DNA of 64,000 nucleotides from Trichoplax adhaerens (Eukaryota > Placozoa > Uniplacotomia > Trichoplacea > Trichoplacidae): contig NW_002060966.1 of the NCBI RefSeq assembly GCF_000150275.1, positions 653,922 to 717,921 on the forward strand, read 5' to 3'. Positions 48,351-58,737 of this stretch are shown in pieces. The translations under genes and the position numbers were made by a program. The notes below the pieces were generated by a model. The model was not told where the DNA came from. It made no database searches and worked only from the letters and a program-made list of their open reading frames with translations. Numbering within the stretch: position 1 is the stretch's first letter; every line of letters begins with the position of its first letter.

Positions 48351-49501
48351 CTGAAATGCAAATGGGATAGCATTAAGTTATGGAGCGTAACAGTGTTAGA
48401 GTATGAAGTACTACTAAACTGAAATAGCTAGCACACCACATTAGCTATTCTTCTAGATCTCATATCGCAGTTATTGTTATATCAAAATCTATTCTGGGAA
48501 CACACATACTCTGAAATCTAAGCTGGAATAGCATCTGAAATTTTTTTCTTATTTTCCGCACTAAGTCGCTATTTCAAGCTGTGGTGTGCTTTAGAAACTA
48601 CGCGTAATTGAGACGAATTGACTATTATTGCTAATTTACCATCTTATAATGCCATCTTAGTAGCTATTTCTCCTTGCCGAAAAGTATTAGATTCTTGTAT
48701 AATAGGTTCAGTATCTATCAGTTTGTGTTAATAGAAACAGGTCATATACATATGTCGATATGCAATTATAGCAGATATTATAGCATTGTTCTAGTTATAA
48801 CAGAGCTCTAAATTTAATTTTGCGTAAATAAAAGAGAATGAAATCGTACAGATTAAATTACTTCCACAGATTCTATCAATCTGCTGAATTTAAGCAACTT
48901 TGCTTTATCATAACACTATTCTTAATGCATAAATGAGATCTACGTTTAAGCTCTTATCACTACTTGATCAATAGCGACGGTATTAACGAAATGATATAGT
49001 ATAATTACGATAGTCCGTTAACTATTTTAAATTATATTTTTTTAGTATTGTCATGCAATTGTAAGTCACAAATTATAGAAATCTAGTAAGAATTCGGTAT
49101 AGGACATAATACGTATCTGATAAATGAATTACAAGAGAGTACTTTTCTAAGAATTTAGTAACATTAGTTAAAAGCCATCAACGACGAATCAAAGACCATA
49201 CCAATTTTTCCGTAAGACTCTACCTACAAATTAATCACCTTGTTTGTCAGATTCTTTTCTTATCTTATATTCTAGATTTACTTGTAGTGATTGAACTAAA
49301 TAATCAATATTTTATCAAACGGAATTCTTTAATACAGCTAATCGCGATTTTCCATTAGCGAATGCGGTACATGATATAGTATTAATTTGATAAACGTAAT
49401 TATCCCTTAGATATATGATCGTAGTTCAATAATTACAAGGAATAACATATAAGTCATGAAATTTTTTGTGTAAACCTGACTAAGTCGCCTATTGACCAAA
49501 T

Positions 49502-49568
49502 AGAACAGAATTTTCTTATTATCAATGTTATTTTGTGATCTTAAAAGCCTCTGTACTCATTTATAGGC
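49502..49568 (-). pseudogene. remnant of a DEHE-type linker exon
   Basis: Short match to the decayed linker at 51.65 kb (GAATGAGTA-AAAATCTT type start, then ACAAAATAACATTGATAAT). Too degraded to code. Confidence 0.35.
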
Positions 49569-50268
49569 GAATAATATAGCAAATATTAAATAAATATAAA
49601 CTTCAAAAGTAAACTGAAAAAGAAGCCTCTGAAAAATGATTTTTAATATTGTAGAAAGATAAATTTATGCTTTAGCTCAGTCGCTCAACTTAAGTTTTAC
49701 GATGTTTACTTGCTCATCATAAAGCATTTATCAGCTAATATCCTATAGAAAGATTATAATTTCGCATTACAGTTATAAGATCTAATCCAAATTTAATCTA
49801 TAGATTGCCATTTATTTTTAAGTATCTCCAATGCTTGACAGCGACTTAGATTTCTTACCGTAGTGTCTTAATCCCTTGTATGAATTATCTATTTCACTAA
49901 GGACTGCAGTATTTGCATCTATCCTTGCGAAGATCAACTTATACTATTTTATATTCTACACGATAGTACAATCATCATTATTAATACTTGAAACAATTAC
50001 GACATAGCGCATACAGATTTGTTTGAAATTGTAATGTTGATATCCTTAAAGGTACTGCAAAAGTAACAAAGCTAATTTTATTAGATAATATAGTACAAGA
50101 TTAACGTAACATATCGTAAAGTTACAGTAAATAGCAGAATAAAAACGGAAATTAAACTTGCTTTTCGTCGAAGTTATGCTATAATAATGCTACAGTATGG
50201 TACTTTCCGGAAACAGGAAATAGTTTTGACGTCACAATTGATATCATTTAAAAATTGTAACGTTCATA

Positions 50269-50684
50269 CTAGGTCATTACAACGAATATGAAGGACTTAC
50301 TGGGAAGTAAATTTTGATCTTTCTCGACATCAATGTTACATTCTTGGATTTTTCTTGACTTTTCTTTAATTTCATCTGCCATATGTTTCATTTTTTCTCC
50401 CAATTTTTGTAATGAATTCAAAGAATGCCTTGCTAATAGATCGCAAACCTTATAAATATCTCGATCACTACAACCTAAAAGGATATCCAACAAAGCTGCA
50501 GAACGTTCAGCTTTTATTTGTTGTCCATTCATAAAATCAATATCTTCAGGCATTAAGATACCCATTCGTAGCAAAAAATGCTTAATATGATCATATGGCT
50601 CCGCGCTCTTAAAGTCTTGACGATAATGCCATAACACTTTACGTATATTGTCGCTTAAAGCTGGCAGACTTTGTGAATCTAAAG
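50269..50684 (-). CDS. CARD exon of unit 3
   Basis: Begins at phase 1 after GTTTCTAG and encodes a complete CARD: NIRKVLWHYRQDFKSAEPYD, IKHFLLRMGILMPEDIDFMN, RSAALLDILLGCSDRDIYKV, CDLLARHSLNSLQKLGEKM, followed by a charged helix (MADEIKEKSRKIQ). A strong phase-1 donor CCCA|GTAAGT sits at 50301/50300 (exon length 384 nt); unspliced, the frame ends at 50269. The L-x-x-LL-x-x-SDRDIYKVCDLL core matches the other family CARDs. It follows linker 51105-51254, and downstream lies the decayed death-domain exon. Confidence 0.7.
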
Positions 50685-51104
50685 CTAGAAACGTTCAAAT
50701 AGACCCATAAGATAAATCTTGATCATGCTTACTATGCTTATAATATTGTAGATGTAATATATTTGGATTTCACCAACAACATGCTTCTTTTTAGCAACTG
50801 TGGTAATGTTGAAAACGAGAACATAAAACGTGAAACATAATTTAATCTACATGTATAACAATAGCATTAATAAATCCACAAGGTATATAGCTATAGAAAT
50901 AAAGGTAATATCTTATCTAAACAGAAAATTTGATGAAATAAAGTACCGCTATTCTGTTAACAGAATGGATGTTTAATTTCTTTGTTACTTCAACAACATA
51001 AACTAAAATAATGGAATAGCAACGGAAATTAAACTTATTCTCCCGACAATAAAACGTATCCTATTCAGGACGGCAATTAAAACTTATTTAGTAAACTCAC
51101 TAAC

Positions 51105-51254
51105 CATTTGTGTAATCTAATTGCTTGCTAGCTGCCTTGGAACGTTTTCTTTTAATTCCAGAAACTGGTGACATTAGCTCTGAATATTCGCGGCTATTAT
51201 GCATTGAAGGCATATCAGCAACAGTTTCGCAGTCAGACTCATTTTCGTCTTCTT
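51105..51254 (-). CDS. unit 3 EDEN-type linker exon
   Basis: A 150-nt phase 1-1 exon (TATTATAG acceptor, AATG|GTTAGT donor) encoding EDENESDCETVADMPSMHN, then SGIKRKRSKAA and LDYTN. Homologous to 5996-6172 and 40968-41159, keeping the acidic start, the KRKR patch and the LD-x-TNG end. Joins Roc-COR-side linkers to the CARD. Confidence 0.6.
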
Positions 51255-51535
51255 CTATAATACAAGTACATTTGAACTTTATTATATTATCATTACAATC
51301 GTAATTGTTATATAAAATTGAAGATGGAAGAATTCCTAAACTAGAACTTTATTTCTGAAAGCAAACGATAAATAATTAATAAAAGCGTCAGTTTTAAGGT
51401 TACATCGTATGTTGGACATTACAAGGTTGCTGAAAGATCAGATCAACTGTATGAACTTTAGTTTATCAATAAATGCGACACTATAACTACGAAGAATTAT
51501 CCAAAAATGATTCATAATTTTTTACCTCGCTCTCG

Positions 51536-51664
51536 TTTTCGCCGGTCCTCTATCCGACTTTGTGGTAAGTATTGCTCTCCATTAATTTTTCTCATTGCCT
51601 GAATTGAACAGAAAGATCTAATTATCAATGTTATTTGTTGATTCTCGGAAGATTTTATACTCAT
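51536..51664 (-). pseudogene. decayed DEHE-type linker exon of unit 3
   Basis: Still 129 nt (a multiple of three) between AAATATAG and GCGAG|GTAAAA, with a remnant basic end (DRRKRERG in a shifted frame), but the phase-1 frame meets TAG after about 14 codons. Skipping it would not disturb the frame of the transcript. Confidence 0.45.
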
Positions 51665-52327
51665 CTATATTTGAAATAATATTGCAAATATGAATCAATC
51701 TTAACCTCCGAAACAGACTGAACTAAAAGCTATGAAGAAAAATATTTAAATTTTGGAGTAGAATAAATTTATACTTTACTTTAATAACCCTGTTTACGTT
51801 GTACAATATTTATTAATTGCTCATCGTAAAATATTTATAAATCAATATTGCATGCAAAAGCTACTATTTCACATTAAAGTTATAAAATCTTATAACAAAT
51901 ATAATCTATCAATTATCACTTATTATGAGGTATCTAAAATAATGTAAGAGCTACTCTGATTCCTTTACTATCTTAATTCCATCCATGAATTATTTGTTTA
52001 ATTAAAGACTAAATTATTTATGTCTATCTTTGCAATGATCAACTTATATTATTTAATATTCTAAACGATAGTATAATCATGAACTTTTAATTCTACACAT
52101 TTAACACTATATCGTATTCAAAAACTGTTTAAAATTATAATATTAATATCTTTTACTATGTAACTAATGGTGCTAAATTTTATTAGATCATCTCATACTG
52201 CTACTATAAAAGTTCCTTGATTCTCTAATCGTATTTCTATTGATGAAATAACGTCATGATTACCAATTGTCATATAGTTAGTTACTTATAGCCAGAGAAA
52301 ATCGCTTAACAATCTCAATTACTAAAC

Positions 52328-52532
52328 CATTTCACTTGCATTTCCTTTATGAGAGCTGCTATGCCGTTAGAGCGATAATATACCTTGGAATATGTCTTCG
52401 CATTATCAGCCGACGATGTTAGAGTATCTTCTTTACCACACGTTGATAGTTTTGATGGATTAGAGAAAGTAACAACTTGATCTGATGATGTTGATTTGAT
52501 ACCTTTACAGGGCGAACGCGACGAAAAGAGTA
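52328..52532 (-). pseudogene. unit 3 Ser-rich linker exon, frame disturbed at its end
   Basis: Starts at phase 1 after CCATAG with LFSSRSPCKGIKSTSSDQ, homologous to 7337-7530 and 30290-30493. At 205 nt to the GTTTAG donor it is one base out of step with the 204-nt unit 2 exon, and the RKRK patch has been lost through small indels. If used, this exon would shift the downstream frame; another donor or skipping would avoid that. Confidence 0.45.
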
Positions 52533-53340
52533 CTATGGAAAGACATACAAATTATAATTAGAAATTGTAGATTGGATTCCTTTCTGTAATATAAAAATTT
52601 TGTATTATACCGAATATAGATAGCTTTGCAGTCTGTTTCTACTATACTCAAATATAGTTTGTTATGTTTAGTTATTTATAGCACCTGCAGTCTTCATTGT
52701 TTCCTACAATCATTTGCTATTACTTTGTCTGTTTATGGCAAATATCATATCCAATTCTACAATCCTGTTCTCTGCGTGAGTTCTATCTCTTAATTTATAA
52801 GTACTGATGATTTATGCCATAGATTCGCCAGTTGAACTAGCCGCAATAGTAGTACTTCCTCACGTTACTTCACGACAGCTCATATGCTGATCTACCGTAA
52901 CTACCGCATTGTATCTCCGCTATTGTCTACAACACAGTATCCACTTTTATTAAAACCCTTTCCATAATTTCTGAGAATAGCTACCAAATCCGCAGCCGCT
53001 GACTCTCCGAACCCTCCATCACACTTTTAAACTATAAAGTGCCAATTAGTTTTAATATCAATCTTGTAATACTGCTCTATAAAGTAAAATTGCAGAAACT
53101 TATATATTTCATTTTGAGTTGTAAGGTATTATTTTTGGCTCTATCTGTAGGATCTAGGTAAAAACTGCCTTGATAAAGTATTAGAAATCTGCTAATTGAT
53201 ACAAGCAATTAATTATTAAAGAGTGCCGTATGCGTGCTAACGCTTCTGAAGATACTTCACTGCAGACTTATATACTGCTATATGGCACCTACTTCATTAT
53301 CATTTGGTGTACAGTTTGCATTAAGTTATCGATTACCTTC

Positions 53341-53759
53341 TGTAAGACAGTATAATATTGTATTCTAAGTTGATGATATATTTAGTAATGTCTACCGTAG
53401 GTGTTGTGTTCAATATGTGATAGATATTCTCGTTAGAGGCTTAAGTATTAAAGATAGCTAGCTTAGTAACTGTAATCCTTTTGAAGAGGAGCGCTACAGT
53501 GCTCACACTAGAGCTTCACATGAAAGGTGTAAACTATCCTGTATTTGAGATGCTAATACTAAAGTGTGTAGTAAGTAAGGTGCTAAGACTGTAAACGCGG
53601 AAAGGTATATAAGCAAGTAGTTTACTATAGTAAGATAGTTCTTTCTTGTTAATAGAAGACCTCAGCTAATCGATTACGTTGTATCTTCGTAAAGGAGGTT
53701 TTGTTCGATAAATCTTAATTTTGTAAAGTTTTGAAGATTCTTGATCTATCAACCTCACA
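53341..53759 (+). mobile_element. solo LTR with 5-bp target duplication inside unit 3
   Basis: Starts TGTAAGACAG and ends CCTCACA, 419 bp, flanked by CCTTC (53336-53340 and 53760-53764). TATATAA box near 53606. Units 1 and 2 are uninterrupted at the matching place (about 7893 and 30887). The 3' end (ATTCTTGATCT) resembles the LTR at 23.3 kb. No internal retrotransposon genes. Confidence 0.85.
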
Positions 53760-53950
53760 CCTTCTAAATTCAAGTATTCTCTAAATAGCTATAAGCTGAT
53801 CTTGCAACTCTTTCGAGCTATTAATCACATTCATGGAGAAAGTATTTTAAGAAAGAACATATCAAAATCAGTCTTAATCAAGAACTATGGCGCTACTAAC
53901 TATGATCATCGTAATCGGTGACAAAATTTTCATACTATATGGAGGATTTA

Positions 53951-56160
53951 TTATTGAAACCTTCCGTTAACAGCGTTAGAAAACCAATACACGAAATTAC
54001 CTGAATCCCAACCTTTCATGTTTGCTAGCTTATGCTTGGTACGGCATTTAGCGTTAGTGCATTTGATTATTCGTGCTGCAACATGACTAGAATAAGCCAT
54101 TAATTGATCACATTTTAGGCAAGGAAAAAAATATCCGCAGTCAAATTCTTGTCGCTCAGGGTAAACATCCTTCACGATTTTCGATAGCATTGTTTTAAAA
54201 TAAACATATAATTGATCGTTGCTTAATGCTGAAATTGCTTTCGTTTTAATCTGATAATCTTCTTTCGGTTCGCCTATAATTTCGTAGCAATACTGAATTC
54301 TAATATGTGATGCACTCTTTCCAACTATTATAGTATAATTACCATGTTTTGGTAAGTATTTAGCGCTATGATAATATAATTCAACATCCAATTCTGATTG
54401 GGATGACAGTAAAAACTGATGAAAGATTTGATCTGTAATATATAGAGGTGAGTGTTTGTCGTAACCTAGATAAAGCCAAGACGATTGAAATCCGCATTTT
54501 AATTCGTTGCCTGTTTCTTTCTTACGTAAAGATAATAAATACGGGAGAAAATACTGTTCATATGTACTAGCTTTTATATCCTCCAGATTTCTTGAAGCTT
54601 TGTAAATTAAACGATTTTGTTCCATTACTTGTAGCAGAGAATCAATATCTTCTTCCAATAATGCTTCATGACTTATTGCACACTTTACGGAGGCTTTAGT
54701 AACGATTCCATAGTCCCTAGCCCATTTGCAATATTCTCTGCTCTTGCTACTGCTGGCAAGACGACGTTGCTTATAATTATCGACCAATGTAGAAATTTTG
54801 CGAAAGTTATCGTAAAACCAACTTAATTCTGTAACTATAAGACTATCAGTCTCACTGTATTGACTAAATATTATTTCTCCTATGCCGTGTAAAAATTTTA
54901 GAACGTTTATAATCTCACTCTGCTCCATTCTGTTTGTAGCTTTAGTGTAAACTTGTTCTAGTGTCTGAATATATTGCATACCGGTGGAATTCTGCTTATC
55001 TAGAGTATGGCTAATATTCCTATCAGATACTAGTATAGGATTATCGAATAATTCCGCCATTATGTACCATTTAAGTTTAATTTTCTGTTTGAAGAACGGA
55101 ACGTCTAGGATACAATTTTGAATTTTTTCGCATAATTTGTTCCAGCTACTGCTATTGACCGTCTCCTCTAAATCTTTACTCTGATTTCCATCAACTGTAT
55201 TGATTATTATTTCCGGAGAATAAAAGTGTGATTTATACTGTGGCATTTTCATATCCAACTCATCCATAAATTGACTTCGTCTAGTCCATTGCGCTTCTTC
55301 TGTTAATTTATCATCGCTATTAGTGGCAACAAATAGAATGATTGGCAATGGAATTTCGTCCTCTTGACTATCAATGCTAATATATGACTGATTCTCTTTT
55401 GTATTCCAATCAATTGCATTAATCAGCCATTCCTGAAATGAAGTCATATAATCATGGCGACCAACACCGTAATCACTACTGACAATTTTATCCAGTTTGA
55501 CACTGACATCAAAAGGAGCAATGTAAACATTATGCTGAAATTTGAAGGGTTGATAGTAAGCGTGATTGTTAAAATTCCAAATTTTAGCAAACTGATTAGC
55601 ATGGTAATATTTACGCCTCTGATGGAATTTCTGGAAACATCGCGAGAAAGACGGTGAAGATAAACTTTTAGTAGTTTCATTAAGCAGGCTGATAATATTG
55701 TCACTAGCTGTGGTGATTTCGTTATCATTATTATTAACGGGATAGTCTATATCGATTTTGTCATCTATAATTTTATCACTACTCGAAATGGCAATTCTAC
55801 TTTTATCACTAGACTGATTGTTGCCTATTTCAAGAGCAGCGGAAAAAATTCTTTGTAACTCAGGGTTTGGTGATATATTCCCCTGCTTTTCTATGACTGA
55901 TAATACTTTATTATCGATGAAAGATTGTCTATCAAAAATAATTTTTTCGTCCGAATTACTTGCTTGTTTTATGGTATCCAAGTTGATTAACACCGTTGTA
56001 GCATTAGGAGAACTTTCAGGTTGTTTGGTTAGTAATTTATATATAAAAGATTTGTCTTCATGATTTGGTCCAATAAGCATTATATTTGCAAAGTTATTTG
56101 AAAATTCACCACGAACAAGCGCTGTTTCAAAGGCTTCTTTAAATTCTCTTATAGCTGTCC
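53951..56160 (-). CDS. Roc-COR (ROCO-like) protein, giant exon of unit 3
   Basis: The exon starts at 56160 after CAG (phase 1). The P-loop-like GPNHEDKS is at residues 4-11 from the Met at 56080; the G3-like WNFNNH, G4-like VATNSDD, COR blocks and the CX2C-X16-CX4C module lie at the same places as in 8108-10284. The first about 560 residues differ from unit 1 at only a few positions, while the last about 150 are clearly more divergent, pointing to recent duplication or gene conversion of the upstream part. As in unit 1, D replaces Gly before the P-loop lysine. The ending is either the phase-1 donor TCAG|GTAATT (last base 54001; exon 2160 nt) or read-through to TAA 53951 (YWFSNAVNGRFQ). Likely a dimerising pseudo-GTPase hub between TPR and CARD parts. 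Confidence 0.75.
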
Positions 56161-56691
56161 CTGATTTGAAATTTCAATATTAGTCAAGAAATAAACGGTC
56201 TATCAAAATCGAAGCCTAAGCAGCTGTCTATTTGAGATTTTTATTTCAATTAGTAGTTTATCTAATTTCATTTGAATAATACTGTATAGCATCGCACGTT
56301 ATTTGATCAGCTAATCATTTAATTAAGCAAACTATCATTATTAATGATCTTTCTACCGTATTTAAAATTATAACAAGTAGGAATGAAGCTATTTCTATAT
56401 CAGCTACTTATATGCTGAAGAAATAATTGCTATATCAAATCAACATGTTGCAAGACCCAATAATTATTCCATGAACAAAGTGAAGTGCGATAAATTGACT
56501 TTGTACTCACTAGCTATGGTTAAAATAGAGCTTTTGTCCCTAACTTTTACACTAACAGATTTCCTTGCAGTAGTTTTTTGCTCGGATAATTCACTCTCGC
56601 TATAATCTATTAATAAGATAATAAAATACTGATTAACTTTCGTCATAAAATTATACAATCTTCATTAAGTAGTATTAATGAGCTGTACTAC

Positions 56692-56838
56692 CTGATGATG
56701 ATGAAGTTAGCAATAGTCCAGTCACCGCACATTGACGGTATTTGCGTTTTGTCTTTGATGATATAAATATTTTACGACTTGCCATTTGCTGCGAATAGCC
56801 TTCATCGTCACTTTCGCTATACGCTCGAATTCTTATAC
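56692..56838 (-). CDS. unit 3 linker exon before Roc-COR
   Basis: A 147-nt phase 1-1 exon (AATTTAG acceptor, TCAG|GTAGTA donor), identical in length and phase to 10816-10962. It encodes GIRIRAYSESDDEGYSQQM, a basic stretch (SRKIFISSKTKRKYRQ) and a serine run. Compared with unit 1 the basic part is more strongly basic (KTKRKYR). Confidence 0.55.
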
Positions 56839-57039
56839 CTAAATTAAATTTCAATATTTCTAGTTAAATCTTTATACTCGTCATATAAATACGGATATTT
56901 GACCGGAACTATGAACGGCCAGTTAATAAACATTAGCTATTTTAAATAGTATTCGGAAGTCTCGGTCTCAAATACGTCAGCAAATATCGACAATTATGTC
57001 TAATGCATTCGATTAAGCAATACCACTTATTAGTCGTAC

Positions 57040-57120
57040 TATTTTTGCTATTCATAGGTAAAATATCAACTGTAGTATCCTCTATATTAAAACTCTTATT
57101 ATTTGTTACACTAGTGCTAC
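57040..57120 (-). CDS. unit 3 short linker exon
   Basis: An 81-nt phase 1-1 exon, acceptor CCAG, donor A|GTACGA, encoding GSTSVTNNKSFNIEDTTVDI and MNSKN. Nearly identical to 11164-11244. If the exon is read on past the donor, the frame stays open to 56942, so the donor choice rests on the three-way comparison. Confidence 0.5.
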
Positions 57121-58267
57121 CTGGCAATTAAAAATTAAGAAAATATTGGTACGTCATTGTTACAGAGTTATACACTTTAGTATCGAGGTAATAGCAGAAA
57201 CAATTATGTTAGGATAATTTTGTTGATTTACCCCTATATGAAGAGTTTCTGATTTAGTTATGTAATATTTAAATGTAACTCTAGCTTTTATGGTGATACA
57301 TACAGCCTACTGAAATTATTAGCTTAATTAGGGAATCGAGAATAATCTTCTTACAATTCAAATCACTGTGATTTTAATTTACTTATGGTAGATTGTAGAT
57401 TATCGTAGAAATGTTCCGTGATAGACGATTTTGTAATCTGACGATTTTTGATTAGTCAATGGATATCTATGTTCGTAAATACTGTTATCTTAATTAGGTA
57501 GCAGTAGATAAAATTAGCGTTTGATTCATTATCAGGTTTAAACGTCAATATCACTAACTAGGGTGTCTTTGCGATTGTAAAAGAGTCTATAAATACGATA
57601 AATCGTATAATAAAGTGAGTTCTTATGATTAGTGTTTAAGATAAGATACGAGGCGTCTAAGTCTTTTTGTAGTCTGCTAGTATAGGAAAACAGTTCATGA
57701 AAGAGTAGATACTGCTCCCTGATATGTGCTTCAGGGAATCGACTGATTGATCGTGCATTACGTTATCTTGTAGCAAAGCTGTTTTGTAACAGTAATGACA
57801 TTCTTTTGAAATATTTTTTCAATTAAAAGAATAGAAATGAGAGTTTCTAAAAGGATTATATGGAACAAAAATATCCTGCAATTAAGCCAAAAAATATTCG
57901 TAAGAAAGTTCGCTTCTTTGACTGTACATAATTCTTATCTCTAATGATGCGGAATATACCACGTTTCATTTAATAATCGTCATCAATTTGAGCTACAGAA
58001 ATTACTGCTAACTCTAGCAAACAAAGTATTCTATTATAGAATTAAAGGCTATTTAATTACCTTTATATATTAATAATCTAGACATCATAAACAAGAGAAT
58101 TTGAATTATTTCTGCTCGTATTACAATCTATAAGACTTGATATTCATTTGAAAATTCTCATCTTATGTTTCTACTTGATGGAAAATCTAGATACTTACTA
58201 CATCAGTATGGTTTAAACGTAAACTCTGTTACTAATATAAATATAAATATTTTAATACGTAATTTTA

Positions 58268-58660
58268 CTGTCACAATATATTTGAAAGCAATTATTAGTG
58301 CTGTAATCTATTGCTACAGCTACCCTTACGGTACATGAAGCAGCACAGTACTTGTAATAAATTTTACTTTAACCTGTAAGATTAATTCCTCAGCCTATGG
58401 TACAGCAACTAGAATCTTTAGGTTAATGCACTAACGAATGGCTCGATATAACGTAACTCTCATACTTTTTATTGTTCATTATCCAAGTTATGCAATCTAT
58501 CAGTCGTTATAAATATATTTGTTACGCTATCAGTATTTCTTTGAAAACAATGATATAACACATTTGTAAGCAATTATCAGAGCTGAAATCTATTGCTACA
58601 AGTACCCTTGCGACATATAAAACAACACAATACTTATAGAAATTTTGTAGTATAGTCAAA
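58268..58660. repeat. duplicated intron segment marking a recombination breakpoint
   Basis: A segment of about 110 bp (ATTTGAAAGCAATTATTAGT...AGCAGCACAGTACTT) at 58268-58380 recurs in diverged form at 58557-58660. The first copy matches unit 1 (12.37-12.48 kb) and the second matches unit 2 (36.20-36.30 kb). The change from unit 1-like to unit 2-like sequence falls at about 58557. Confidence 0.7.
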
Positions 58661-58737
58661 CACAGCTTATTACTCGTGCATAAACTAACATACAAAATCG
58701 AGTGCGAAAAATTATTTGGTTTATCTTCTTAATACAA

